A stretch of DNA of 64,000 nucleotides from NCBI RefSeq assembly GCF_017874715.1, contig NZ_JAGGLR010000032.1, positions 62,001 through 126,000 of the forward strand. Direction: 5' to 3'. This document shows positions 18,501 to 26,887 of the stretch, piece after piece. Source of the stretch: Streptomyces iranensis (GTDB lineage Bacteria; Actinomycetota; Actinomycetes; Streptomycetales; Streptomycetaceae). Below the pieces are notes generated by a model. It was not told the origin of the DNA and ran no database searches. It saw only the letters and a program-made list of their open reading frames with translations. Positions within the stretch are counted from its first letter, which is position 1. Each line of letters begins with the position of its first letter. The translations under genes were made by a program, and so were the position numbers.

Positions 18501-21500
18501 GGAGCATGCCGTGTCCACGGTGAGGGTCGGGCCCTCCAGGCCGAAGATGTAGGACACCCGGCCGGACATGGTGCCGCCCATGGAACCGGAGCCCACATAG
18601 CCGTCGAGGTCGCTCAGCCCGCCGGCTGTCGTGAGGCCGTATTCGCGCCATGCCGAGCTTTTGCCGATGCCGATGAACGTGCCGGTCTGGCTGCCGCGCA
18701 GCCGGTCCATGGTGTAGCCGGCGCGTTCGAAGGCCTCCCAGGTGGTTTCCAGCACCATGCGCTGCATGGGGTCGAGCGAGCGGGCCTCGCGCGGTGAGAT
18801 ACCGAAGAAGGGGGCGTCGAAGAGGTCGATGGAATGGACGAATCCGCCCTGGCTGCAGTATGAGGTGCCGGGTGTCTGCGGGTCGGCGCTGTAGAGGGCC
18901 TCGGCGTCCCAGCGGTCTTTGGGGACGTCGATGATGCCGTCTGCGCCGCGCTCCAGCAGTTCCCAGTACTCCTGCGGGGTGTTGGCGCCGCCGGGAAGGC
19001 GGCAGGCCATGCCGATGACGGCGATGGGCTCGTCCTGGATGGCGCGGCGGCCGGGCAGGGCTTCTGGGCGTGTGCGCGTGCCGCCGGTCAGGTAGGCGGC
19101 CAGGGTCTTGACGGTGAAGTGCTCGAAGAGCTTGGCCCCGGCCAGGGGCCGTCCCAGCAGTTCCTCCAGCCGCGTGTGGACCCGGACGACCCGCAGCGAG
19201 TTGCCGCCGATCTCGAAGAAGTTGTCGTTGACGCCGATCCGGTCGTGGCCGAGCACGTCCGACCAGATGGCGATGATGTCCCGCTCGAGCTCGGTGGCGG
19301 GCCTGGCGGTGGTGTCGGTCTCCATCACGGGGTCCGGCAGCGCGTTCTGGTCGATCTTGCCGTTCGGGGTCAGCGGCAGCTGGTCCAGCTCCACGAAGAA
19401 CGCCGGCACCATGTATCCCGGCAGCCGCTCGGCCAGCCAGGGGCGCAGCAGGCGGTGCAGTGGGGTGCTGGGCGGCTCGCCGGCCGCGGGGGTGTTGGCG
19501 TACTCGCCCAGAGCGTCGCGGTCGGGCGCTTGGGTGGGGGGCGAGCCGAGATCGGGGGTCTGGCCGGGCTGCCACAGCAGGGCGTCGTACCGCCAGGTGC
19601 CGCCGGAGCGGCTGGGCAGCAGCGCCAGTTCCAGGCCTGCCTCGGCGGCGACGCCGGCGAGGTCGGTGGGGTCGATCCAGGAGGTGGGCGCCGCCGAGGT
19701 GTTGGCGTCCCTGGTCTGCAGGGCTGCGGCGACCCGGCCGTACACCTCGCGCAGCCGGCCGTTGGGGATGCCGTTCAGGCGCAGCGGGCGGTGGGCGGGG
19801 GTGGCCAGTTCGGTGCGGAGCGCGGGCAGGTCGAGAGCGTCGGCCTGCCAGTCCTTCTCCGCCGCCGGGGTGGCGGGTTGGGTGTCCTGGCCGATGTGCA
19901 GGGTGACGTCGTAGCGGTAGCGCGTCATCTCGTTGACGTAGCGGCCCTCGCGCAGGGTGATGTCGACGCGGCTGATCTGCGGGAAGAGGTGTGGCAGGTT
20001 GGTGAAGTAGGCGTGGTTGAGGACCAGTTCGCGCTCGGTGCGTATCCCGTGCTCGGTGCGGCGGGCCAGTTCCTCGGTGGAGATCCCGCCGGCCTCCGCC
20101 TGCGCGCGGAAGTGCGCCACGTCGGCGTGGAAGACCTCCAGCAGTGACAGGTCCCGTATGTCGCCGAGGAAGACCCGTCCCCTGGTGACCGTCCTGGTCG
20201 CCCACTGCAGTACCGAGGTCAGGTAGTCGATGCTGGGGAAGTACTGGGCCACCGAGTTGATGACCACGGTGTCGAAGGCGCCCTCGGCCACCTCGGGGAG
20301 CGCGTGGGCGGGGTGCTGCTCGCAGGTCACGTGCGGCAGGGCGGCCAGGTGCCGCCGGGTCATCCCGACGGCTGCGGCGGAGGCGTCCACGGCGTGGTAG
20401 CTGCGGCAGTGCGGTGCCAGGGCGAACAGCATCAGGCCGCTGCCGGAGCCGATCTCGAAGATGTTCTGCGGTGCGTGGGAGAGGATGTGCTTTACCGAAC
20501 TCAGCTGCCATTCGCGCATCTCCCCCGTCGAGAAGGGGAGACCGTCGTAACTGTTGTGCCAGCCTGCCAGGTTGAACGTGGCGTCGGCGCTGACGGGGTC
20601 GGTGCCGGAGTGGGAGGGAGCGGTGTCGGTGCCGGCTTCGTAGGCGCGGTCCCAGGCCGCGGCCCACTCGGCCAGGGCGGTGTTCTGGTCCGCCGGGGCG
20701 GGGAGCGGATCGCCGGCCGGGGCCGTGTCGCGGACGCAGTAGGCGACCAGGTGTTCGTCACGGCCGACCACCACGGCGCGGCGGACCGACTCGTGGCGGC
20801 TGACGGCCGCCTCGACGTCGGCCGGCTCGATGCGGTGGCCGCGCAGTTTGATCTGGCGGTCGTTGCGTCCCAGCAGCGTCAGCTTGCCGGGTTCGGTGAA
20901 GCGGGCCAGGTCGCCGGTGCGGTAGAGGGTGCCGGGGTGGAAGGGGTTGTCCGGGAAGCGGAGCCGGGTCTGTCCGGGGTCGCCGCGGTAGCCGCGGGCC
21001 ACTCCGGCGCCGCCGATGCACAGTTCTCCGGGGAAGCCGAGCGGCACCGGCGAGAGGTTCTCGTCCAGGACGTAGACCTGGGTGCGGTCGATCGGGGTGC
21101 CGATGAGGATGCCGCCTTCCTCGGCCTGGGCCGCCACTTCCCAGGCCGTCGACCACACGGTGGTCTCGGTGGGGCCGTACATGTTCCACACCGAGACCCC
21201 GGCTCCGGCGGCGAGCAGCCGGTCGGCCAGGGCGCGGGAGAGTGCCTCACCGCCGCAGAGGATCTTCTTCAGCGCAGGGGTGCCCTGCCAGCCTCCGTCC
21301 AGCAGCAGCTGCCAGGTGGAGGGGGTGCCCTGCATGATGGTGATCGCGTGCCGCTCCATCAGCCCGCTCAGGGCCTTGGCGTCCCAGGTCTCCTGGGCCT
21401 GGGCGATGACGGTGGTCGCGCCGCACAGCAGTGGCAGGAACAGTTCCAGTACGGAGATGTCGAAGGACACGGTGGTGATCGCCAGCAGCCGGTCGGCGGC

Positions 21501-23822
21501 GGTGCACCCGGTGCGTTCGCGCATGGCGGCCAGGAAGTTGCCCACCGCCCCGTGGGTGATCTCGACTCCCTTGGGGCGGCCGGTCGAGCCCGATGTGTAC
21601 AGGACGTAGGCCAGGTCCCCGGCGCCCGCCTCGACCGCGAGGTTCCCCTCGGCGCCCGGTCCGGCATCCAGGTGGACGCTGACGCAGCGGTTCTCCCAGG
21701 CGGCGAGGACGGCGGGCACGGTGGGGGGTGTGATGATGAGGGCGGGGTCGGCGTCGTCGATCATCTGGCGGATGCGTTCGGCGGGGAATCCCGGGTCGAC
21801 GGGCACGTAGGCGGCGCCTGTCTTCATGACCGCCAGGAGGGCCACGACGAGGTCGGCCGAGCGGCCCAGGGCCACGCCGACCAGGTCGCCGCGGCCCACG
21901 CCCCGGGCGGTCAGCGCGTGGGCGAGCCGATTGGCACGGGCGTTGAGGCCGGCGTAGGTCAGGCTGGTGTCGGCGCAGACCAGTGCGGTGTCCTGGGCAT
22001 GTCCGCGCGCGGCCTCTTCGAGGAGTCGGTGCAGGCCCCCTCCGGGGAGGTCTGCGGCGGCCGGGGCGGTGTCGTTGAACTCCTCGATGAGGACGGTGTG
22101 TTCGTCCGCGGTGAGAAGGCCGGCGGCGGCCGGAAGCTGCTCCGCGGCGGCGGGAAGACGGCCGCACCAGGCGGTGAACTGGCCGGCCAGCCGGGCGACG
22201 TCCCGGGCCGGCAGGCGCGTGGCGTCGTAGTGGAAGGTGAGGAGCGCACCTTCCCGGGCGCCGTCCTGCTGGATGTGGAGTTCCAGTTTCGGACGGTGGC
22301 CGCCCTGGCCGCCGGGGCCGTGGCCGGCGGCGTCGCGGGGGCCGAAGGAGATCAGCACGTCCGGTGTCAGTGCGCCGCTGTTCCAGCGTTCCCGAAGCGC
22401 TTCGTCCCGGCCGACGGCGTCGCGGCGGATCCATCCCCGTTCCTGGCCGCGGATGAACTCCCGCCGCACCGCCCGCAGGTTCTCCGAGATCGTCGCGCCG
22501 GCGTCGATACGGCACGGTAAGGGCAGCCAGGCAGCGAACAGGTCCCGGTGTGGGGCGTCGACGCCGTCGCGGGGGGCCGCCATGGCGAGGTGAACCTCCC
22601 GCCGGCCGCTCGCCCGGCCGAGGAAGATGCCCAGCGCACCGGCCAGGTGGGCGGCGGCGGCCGCGGAGGCTTCGAGGCCGCCGTCGTCGCCGGTCTGGAG
22701 CGGGAGGGGGCATCGCACGAGGACGGGATCGGGCTGTTGTCCGCTCCCGGCGTGCGCCCGGGTCCCCGGGCGGGGCTGCGGATAGGGAAGGCGGTAGGGG
22801 TGGTCGCCGCCCCCGATCAGGCGTTCACGCCATCGGCCGGCGGCCTTGGAGGCTCTGACGCCCGCCTCGGTCAGGCGTGCCCTCGCGTCCTCGCCGGGGA
22901 CGTCCAGGATCGTGCCGGGCCGGATCCGGTGGGCCGCCGCGATGGCGCCGGCGGACCGTTCCTCGCCCTCCAGGGTGCACAGCCGGGCCAGGACGATACT
23001 TCCGGCACCGGTGGCCACCCGCAGGCCCGACACTTCGTCGCAGGACAGGACCGTGCCCGGCGCGGCGGCGGCGTCATCCGCGGCGCCGGTCCGGGCGCGG
23101 GCTGCCCGGACGGCGTGGAAGTGCCCGCCGAGGTTGGCCTTGGGCCATACCAGCGGGCTGGCGAACGGGCCGTAGTCAGTGGCCCGGACCATGGCGGCGA
23201 TGCGCTCGGCCGGAAGGTTCCAGTCGATCAGCCCCTCGCCGGCGAACTGGGTGTGCCGCGAGAAATAGCGGCGAGTCGCGGAGTTCTGGGGGACCGAGGT
23301 CTCGCGGCCCTCCGCGATCTCCTCGATCAGTTCGGCCAGGCTGGCGACGGCCGCCTCGTCGCACTTCAGGCCCAGCGACAGCGCGGTGTCCTCGGGCTCG
23401 ATCGCCACCGGTACCCGCCTGAGCACCTCGCCGCCGTCGACCACCGCGGCCATGCGGTGCCAGGTGATGCCGTACTCCCGGGCCCCGTCCGCGATGGCCC
23501 AGGACGGCGTGTGCAGGCCCGAGTACTCCGGGAGCGGGCCGTAGTGGTAGTTGACGGCAGCCCGCGTCGCGCAGCCCAGCAGCGCTTCGGGCACCACCGC
23601 GTAGTTGCCGACGCTCAGCAGGAGGTCGCAGGATAACCGTGGTGCCAGGGCCACGGCCTCGGCGAGTTCATGGTGCGCGATTCCCGCCTTCACCGCCCAG
23701 GACCGGGCGGTGGCGTCACCGGTCACCACGGCTGCGATCCGGTGGCCTTTCGCCATGAGTGCCTCGCCGCAGCGGGCGAGTACGCTCCCGCCACCGATCA
23801 GGACGGAACGTATAGAAGTCAT
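12519..23822 (-). CDS. hybrid NRPS-PKS: FT-C*-A(MT)-PCP-KS-AT-DH-KR-ACP-TR
   Basis: A 3767-residue synthase. Domains: formyltransferase 1-310 (NYHYGPLP gives Asn and His, VVDGGEV the Asp); a C-terminal half condensation domain without HHxxxDG, 350-575; adenylation from 580, with YTSGSTGRPKG at about 746, split after A8 by a methyltransferase (about 1060-1340, EIGSGSG) and ending NGKIDQ at about 1489; PCP 1500-1570 (GGNSL); KS 1595-2030 (DTACSSS, HGTGT); AT 2140-2450 (GHSIGE, HAFH, malonyl type); DH 2500-2770 (HQVMDTVLLP, LLDSAMQ); KR 2790-3220 (GGVGGLG, B-type LDD); ACP 3255-3335 (GFDSL); thioester reductase 3410-3767 (GATGFVG, YQTSK). The specificity residues I read, D-I-L-Q-L-G-M-V-W, fit the known glycine code. 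Expected output: N-formyl-N-methylglycine extended by one malonate, reduced, dehydrated and released as aldehyde. Confidence 0.95.
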   Translation of the reverse strand: MTSIRSVLIGGGSVLARCGEALMAKGHRIAAVVTGDATARSWAVKAGIAHHELAEAVALAPRLSCDLLLSVGNYAVVPEALLGCATRAAVNYHYGPLPEYSGLHTPSWAIADGAREYGITWHRMAAVVDGGEVLRRVPVAIEPEDTALSLGLKCDEAAVASLAELIEEIAEGRETSVPQNSATRRYFSRHTQFAGEGLIDWNLPAERIAAMVRATDYGPFASPLVWPKANLGGHFHAVRAARARTGAADDAAAAPGTVLSCDEVSGLRVATGAGSIVLARLCTLEGEERSAGAIAAAHRIRPGTILDVPGEDARARLTEAGVRASKAAGRWRERLIGGGDHPYRLPYPQPRPGTRAHAGSGQQPDPVLVRCPLPLQTGDDGGLEASAAAAAHLAGALGIFLGRASGRREVHLAMAAPRDGVDAPHRDLFAAWLPLPCRIDAGATISENLRAVRREFIRGQERGWIRRDAVGRDEALRERWNSGALTPDVLISFGPRDAAGHGPGGQGGHRPKLELHIQQDGAREGALLTFHYDATRLPARDVARLAGQFTAWCGRLPAAAEQLPAAAGLLTADEHTVLIEEFNDTAPAAADLPGGGLHRLLEEAARGHAQDTALVCADTSLTYAGLNARANRLAHALTARGVGRGDLVGVALGRSADLVVALLAVMKTGAAYVPVDPGFPAERIRQMIDDADPALIITPPTVPAVLAAWENRCVSVHLDAGPGAEGNLAVEAGAGDLAYVLYTSGSTGRPKGVEITHGAVGNFLAAMRERTGCTAADRLLAITTVSFDISVLELFLPLLCGATTVIAQAQETWDAKALSGLMERHAITIMQGTPSTWQLLLDGGWQGTPALKKILCGGEALSRALADRLLAAGAGVSVWNMYGPTETTVWSTAWEVAAQAEEGGILIGTPIDRTQVYVLDENLSPVPLGFPGELCIGGAGVARGYRGDPGQTRLRFPDNPFHPGTLYRTGDLARFTEPGKLTLLGRNDRQIKLRGHRIEPADVEAAVSRHESVRRAVVVGRDEHLVAYCVRDTAPAGDPLPAPADQNTALAEWAAAWDRAYEAGTDTAPSHSGTDPVSADATFNLAGWHNSYDGLPFSTGEMREWQLSSVKHILSHAPQNIFEIGSGSGLMLFALAPHCRSYHAVDASAAAVGMTRRHLAALPHVTCEQHPAHALPEVAEGAFDTVVINSVAQYFPSIDYLTSVLQWATRTVTRGRVFLGDIRDLSLLEVFHADVAHFRAQAEAGGISTEELARRTEHGIRTERELVLNHAYFTNLPHLFPQISRVDITLREGRYVNEMTRYRYDVTLHIGQDTQPATPAAEKDWQADALDLPALRTELATPAHRPLRLNGIPNGRLREVYGRVAAALQTRDANTSAAPTSWIDPTDLAGVAAEAGLELALLPSRSGGTWRYDALLWQPGQTPDLGSPPTQAPDRDALGEYANTPAAGEPPSTPLHRLLRPWLAERLPGYMVPAFFVELDQLPLTPNGKIDQNALPDPVMETDTTARPATELERDIIAIWSDVLGHDRIGVNDNFFEIGGNSLRVVRVHTRLEELLGRPLAGAKLFEHFTVKTLAAYLTGGTRTRPEALPGRRAIQDEPIAVIGMACRLPGGANTPQEYWELLERGADGIIDVPKDRWDAEALYSADPQTPGTSYCSQGGFVHSIDLFDAPFFGISPREARSLDPMQRMVLETTWEAFERAGYTMDRLRGSQTGTFIGIGKSSAWREYGLTTAGGLSDLDGYVGSGSMGGTMSGRVSYIFGLEGPTLTVDTACSSSLVTTHLACNALRNGECDLAVSAGVSLMLTPELHVEFSRLRGMSADGRCRSFSSDTDGTGWSEGSATVVLKRLSDARRDGDPILALLRGTAVNHDGHSATLTTPSGPAQQRVIRAALAACSLQPQDIDYLEAHGTGTKLGDPIEGTALAEVFGRSHSHQAPLWVGSAKSNLGHTQAAAGLAGLMKVVLAMRHDTLPQTLHIAEPTPAVDWKGAGMALVQEQRPWPAKDMPRRAGVSSFGIGGTNAHVIVEEPPRPAAKTAEESTPAPPPPTVPFLVSGHNDAALRQQAQNLHLHLSTNTHDSLGDVARSLATTRSHLHRRLVLPAAEKTELLDQLASFARTGELPAESVHTHNHAEEPRLALLFTGQGSQLPGMGKDLYDVYPVFREALEETAARFTELDKPLLEVMWADPAGEDAALLHRTDFTQPALFALEVSLWRLWESWGVRPQLLLGHSIGEVAAAHVAGIFDLDDACRLVAARGRLAQAMPARGAMVSLEAGGQEAQTAIDTLGLHGQLDIAGLNTPTQTVLSGDTDAIEAITAHFTEQDRKAKRLTVSHAFHSHHMDGMLDQFRTVAQTVRFRPAAIPLISSLTGEHAAPGELEHADYWVRQVRHAVRFSDGMRNLRREGANTFLELGPQPMLSGLGAFCLADEQPMSWAPSCTPGKNGAQVIQRSLAELHVRGVPVDWDGYFAPFGGHRVDLPTYAFQRERFWFEPPLSREAGAGLNPTGHPLLGGGAQIAGTELSLFTNTVATNQPEWVQEHQVMDTVLLPGTAFFEVIRAAGDAAHEGEWDVTDVVFAWPLVITPGARLRMQVTVGPATGRIRPVKVYSAPQGEDGAWQLHVEGSLTPAQTAGAATPAAESLPPRDAEPLDVCALYRELDTIGYGFGPNFRGIKEAWQTEGTVWARVALSQNAQHSAAGYVLHPALLDSAMQSLLMTQRLRNPDSDDVFVPFEAERLSVRVKGLAEIWVRATEFELGDGEFWGSLDIHDSDGRHVGHLHRLHARRMDRAVLRRLAAAGVDRFHFDVGWRHADTENLELGGSWGMLTPAGDVPWAREAKTLLARAGIQVIKVQDLADAEDLDGLVCLWDSEAEVPDQAHAFTATALEQLQEAIATEFRTPLVWVTRHAVGTGPDDTVSGPGAGPLWGLMRTARNEHPELGLRLIDIGQEETDRKALPAALMLETEPECAIRDGQVLVPQLLRAGREAPAPAQQRQLLRPDGAVLVSGGVGGLGRHVARWLAGTHGVRDLVLTSRRGMQTPGAQSLVDELSELGATATVVACDAADRDAAAAVMALFSDKRPLRGVVHAAGVLDDGVLTDLTPQRLDTVLRPKVDGLWHLHELTQDMELDFFVMFSTISSLMGTPGQGNYAAANAFLDALAHLRRAKGLPATSVAFGPWEGDGMAAGLNEFDRARFAQLGLDRLTPQEGLELIELAVSSGRALTMAAALDLSRAQHYFEDHGGIPPLFRALLDADAGKRSQADGGTDLRKLLGEATPEEYPAVLLSTVRAEVAKNLGFASPEAVGVDLPLRDIGFDSLTAVLMRNQLANLTGLALPARIAFEHPNLISLSDFLLEKLLEAGLDAAPGPGTDTTTGTGTAATQTADTAATDLSAARRGCLHPDLRFEGANTAPEPPRTVFVTGATGFVGAHLLHELLASEVAAHCLVRADDTHQAMERLTAALDDYGLWKEEFTPLLTPVVGDLTQPLFGLDPKHFDELAGQVDAICHSAALLDWMRPMAEYIGPNMVGTHEALRLASRGRGTAFHFISTFATLPRYLGHPVTEDAPEYGYQTSKWQAEQMVAAARWRGAKASTYRLPYVGASTRTGQFRLDRGDFLHNLITGCLAMGSFPALAADLTAVLPVDYLCRTVAQAMTSDLARIGRDYDFVNSGAPAFDRFFEMIGAAGGGAEIVPFDEWRQRALEYAAEHRAGPLARIAALVDGLTAQGLVDMFAALPVGDAVFGAEDYPSPPIDEEFVRTYVHRINTSDRAENTTS

Positions 23823-24065
23823 TGCCGTGCCTCCCCGTAATGACCCGCGACGCGTCCGGTGACCGCCGGCCGGTCCGGGGGCAGGGACAACGGCCCCGAG
23901 ACAGCCCTATGAGGGCTTGCGGGTGCCGGATCCAAGCACGCGCACGGGCTGGTCCCGCGTGCACCCGTGCAGATTCTCCCCGTGATCGACGGGCGTCTGC
24001 CTCACGAGCAGTCGTGCAAGCCGCTGCGCCGTGAGCCGTCCGCGCTGTCAGGATTGCCAGTACGC

Positions 24066-24165
24066 CAAGTGTTGAACTGCCCAAGCGCACAAGTGTTGTT
24101 GTGCAGAAAACGCCGTCGTGCAGAAACGCTGTCGTACAGAGACGCTGTCGTGCAGACGTGCAGAA
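24066..24165. repeat. 16-bp tandem repeats upstream of the hybrid synthase
   Basis: A unit TCGTGCAGAAACGCTG occurs at 24116-24131, again with two changes at 24132-24147, with a degenerate copy before (24099-24115) and the first part of another after (24148-24156). CAAGTGTTG also occurs twice (24066, 24090). The block lies about 280-340 bp upstream of the synthase start on the minus strand, in otherwise gene-free sequence, so iterated protein-binding sites are plausible. Confidence 0.5.
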
Positions 24166-24529
24166 GTACCGGGCTGGATAGGTCTGCCGTTGTGCGAGGG
24201 CGGGCGGTAGTGGTCTCTGCCGCGGCGCCGGCTTCCCCGTGTCCCCCGACCCATCATTGGCCTGCCGCGAAGGCCACCGCAAGGTATGACAGCAAAGATC
24301 TTCGCATGCACCCTGAGTGATGGTCATCACATGTATTGCTCGCATCATTCGCCCCCTCGTTGGCGGGGACGCCTCATGCTCGGCCATCCCCACCCCGCGC
24401 GACGGCAGCGTCGCCGCCCTCCTTCAAGGACCGCGTCCTACGTGGTGAGCCATCAGGTGACCTCGGTACGGGGCGGGGCAGATGGAGCGGGATCGTTCCG
24501 GACGGGCCGCAGGAGATCGAAAGGCCGCC

Positions 24530-24599
24530 GATCCCCGCGCCGAGGGTACGGCCGCAGGGCGGCGGTACGCAGAACACACCTGATGAGACGCTGTCCGCG
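24530..24599. repeat. 70-bp interspersed repeat, copy A
   Basis: Starts GATCCCCGCGCCG and ends GACGCTGTCCGCG; about 88 percent identical to 33722-33792 with a single one-base gap. Neither copy is inside a recognisable gene. Confidence 0.6.
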
Positions 24600-25313
24600 G
24601 CCCGCGACCACGTGCCGGCCGGCGGCCGCTCCCGGCGGGCCACGGCGCCGCGCCGTGCGCCGCGGACGCCCCGATCCTCAACCGCCCCCAGCGCGAAGCG
24701 CGCCACGCCCGCCCCGAACCGTCCGGGTGAAGCAGGCCGTCGCCGAGCGGGTACGTGCCGCAGATGCCGGAGCCGTCCCGGGAGGGCTTCATCGAACACA
24801 CCCGGCAGGGCTGCGCCATCGGTAAAGCCCCGTAGGGCTACCTTGTCTCCATGGTTCCCCACCCCGTTCCCACCCGCCGCGCCGAGGGCCGCACCGGACA
24901 CCGCCTCGCCCCGGCCCGCTCGGATCATGGACCGTACAGGCTGTCCCCCGGCTGCGGGAACGGCCCCGCCCCGGCCAAGGGCTTCGCGCTGAACGGCTAC
25001 TGACTGACCGGCGGCGTGGCGGTGCGCAAGCCCGACGGCCGCATCTGTCACCTGGACCGGACGGCCGGCGTCATCCACACTGCTGACGCGACCGTGCACA
25101 GCCTGTCCCTGGAGGTCGGCCGCCGAGCGCGCCGGGCCGGTCCGAGACTGCGCGGTGGCCGGTGTGTCCGGGCCCGCAGGCGGCGGCCAAGCCCGAAGCC
25201 GCCGGGCCGCGAGCCCTCGCGGCGGTGTTCGTGGCCGAGGGCGAGGGCGAGGGCCACTTCCCGACCGGCCCGGCCGGCTGAAGGACGAGAGCGGGGAAGT
25301 CGACGGGAGAGCA

Positions 25314-26385
25314 GTGGAATACCAGGAACGGACCAGAACCACCGGCGTGACCGGCGCGGGACCGCATGGTCTCTTCGCGGCCGAGCGCCTGTGGGCGAAC
25401 GGCGCCGGGTCCGGGCAGCCGGCCGTGACCCACATGAACACGGTGGCCCCGCACGTCACCGCCTTCCCCGACCCGGGCCCCGCGTGTCAGGGCCCGGTCC
25501 GACCCGGGCCGGGCCGGTACGAGCGGGCCAAGTCCGCGGTGCCGGTGGCGCGTTCGGGCCGGCTGCCGGGCCGGGTCCGGCGGGAGGCGGCGTCCCTTGG
25601 CCCACACGCCGGTCCTTCCCCGGCCTGCTGCGGCGCTACCTCGCGCGGGTCCCGGACGAGCCGGTGCGCACCGCACCAGAGAACCTCTCCATCCGGCTGC
25701 GCCGCAACCGCGCGGCGCGGCGCGCGGAGACCGGGACGCGGGCGCAAGCGGTCACCCTGGACGGCCGGAGCAGCCTCCTGTCGGACCGCGTCGTCCTCGC
25801 GCACGGCCATACGGACATGCCGGTGTCCGCGGGCACCGAGAGGCCCGGCCCCCGGGCCTACGGCTTCGGCTCTCTGCCGCCGGGCAACCCGGCCGAGTCC
25901 GGCCCGGCCTTTGCCGGGCCCGGCGGACGGGAGGCGCTGCGCGGGCTCGGGCTCGACTTCTCCGACCTCCCCGCCCCGCTGACGGTGGGCCGGGGAGGAA
26001 TGTTCCACCGGGAGGACAGCGAAGGCGGCGAGGGCGGCGAGGGCGGCGCACCAGGCGTGGTGGAGATGGCCGGTCCCGGCCCGCACATCGCGGCCGCGCC
26101 GGACGGCTCCGCCGTCGGCTGCGTGAAGTCCCCGGCGCCCGGCGGCGGGTGCCCCCGCTCATCGGGGCCCGGCTGCCCGGCCCCGGCATCCGGCGCACCT
26201 CCGGCCCGCTCCTGCGGGACCTGCGCGAGCGCGGGGCCCGCGCCCCTGCCTCATCCCCGCCGGCACCGGCGGGCACGTGGAGACCGGCGGCGGCCCGGCC
26301 CTCACCCCGCGTCCCGGCCGCCTGGTGGACGCGGCGCCGCCCGTCCCCCGCCCTGCCCCCGCAGCCTCCTGGTAACCCGCCCCCG
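25314..26385 (+). pseudogene. decayed FAD/NAD(P)-binding protein
   Basis: Pieces of an FAD_NAD_binding_9-type protein occur in order and in changing frames: GVTGAGPHGLFAAERL (25350), MNTVAPHVTAF (25436), then LLRRYLARVPDEPVRTAPEN, LSIRLRRNRA, LLSDRVVLAHGHTDMP (25620-25820), LPPGNPAESGPAFAGPGGRE, LRGLGLDFSDLPAPLTVGRG (to 26000) and GPALTPRPGRLVDA. The N-terminal GxGxxG is altered by deletions, an acidic repeat (GEGGEGG) has grown near 26030, and the substrate region is lost. The intact homologue in this window is at 45764-47278. Confidence 0.65.
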
Positions 26386-26410
26386 GCACACACGGAAAGA
26401 GAGATGCCCC

Positions 26411-26887
26411 ATGCCTGTTCACTTGCCTGTTCACTTGCCTGTTCACTGCCCGACGCGCGGCACAGAGGCCGGGACGGACTCCGGCCCGCCCAACCCGGTC
26501 GCTGCCATGCTGGAGACCGAGGACGAGCGGGCGCCCGGCGCCCGGCACACCGAGCGGCCACCGCTGCGCGAGGCGCCGCGGCTCACGGCGGGCGCCGCGC
26601 GGACGGCCGCCGAACCCGCCGCAGGCCCGGAGGTGTTACCCGCCCCCATACGGCGCGGCCTGGAGCTGACCGGGGGCGCCGGCGCCTCCGAGCGCCCCAA
26701 CGCCGTGCCCGCCCCGCTCCCGGACACGGCTGGTACCCAGCGTGTCCTGGCCGCGCGTGCCCGCCGGGCCGCGACCGGCGTGGTCACCTTCGCCCAGGCG
26801 CCGGCCCTGGAGGAGTACCTCGGCACGGCCGATGAGCTGGTTTCCCGGGTGCTCACCCGGCCGGCCCGCCGCATGGAGTCCGCATGA
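26411..26887 (+). CDS. unrecognised protein or remnant, coupled to MFS gene
   Basis: A 158-residue frame starting PVHLPVHLPVHCP, encoded by three copies of a 12-bp repeat. Most of it is Ala, Pro, Arg and Glu rich; the end (VVTFAQAPALEEYLGTADEL, SRVLTRPARRMESA) looks more protein-like. Its stop overlaps the MFS start (ATGA), which argues that translation through it still matters. It may be the truncated partner of the decayed FAD protein. I do not recognise the family. Confidence 0.4.
   Translation: MPVHLPVHLPVHCPTRGTEAGTDSGPPNPVAAMLETEDERAPGARHTERPPLREAPRLTAGAARTAAEPAAGPEVLPAPIRRGLELTGGAGASERPNAVPAPLPDTAGTQRVLAARARRAATGVVTFAQAPALEEYLGTADELVSRVLTRPARRMESA

Larger units (their letters stand above)
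23823..25313. other. gene-poor stretch upstream of the synthase
   Basis: No gene with convincing family features. Contents: the promoter side of the hybrid synthase with the 16-bp repeats (24.1 kb), and a 70-bp repeat (24530-24599) shared with 33.7 kb. GC is high throughout, so long open frames occur by chance on both strands. Confidence 0.5.

Noticed and set aside
24374..25459. A 361-residue minus-strand frame containing DSVSSGVFCVPPPCGRT, Cys-rich enough to suggest a RiPP precursor
   Set aside because: The matching stretch at 33.7 kb is conserved at DNA level, not protein level, and no leader, start or maturase fits.
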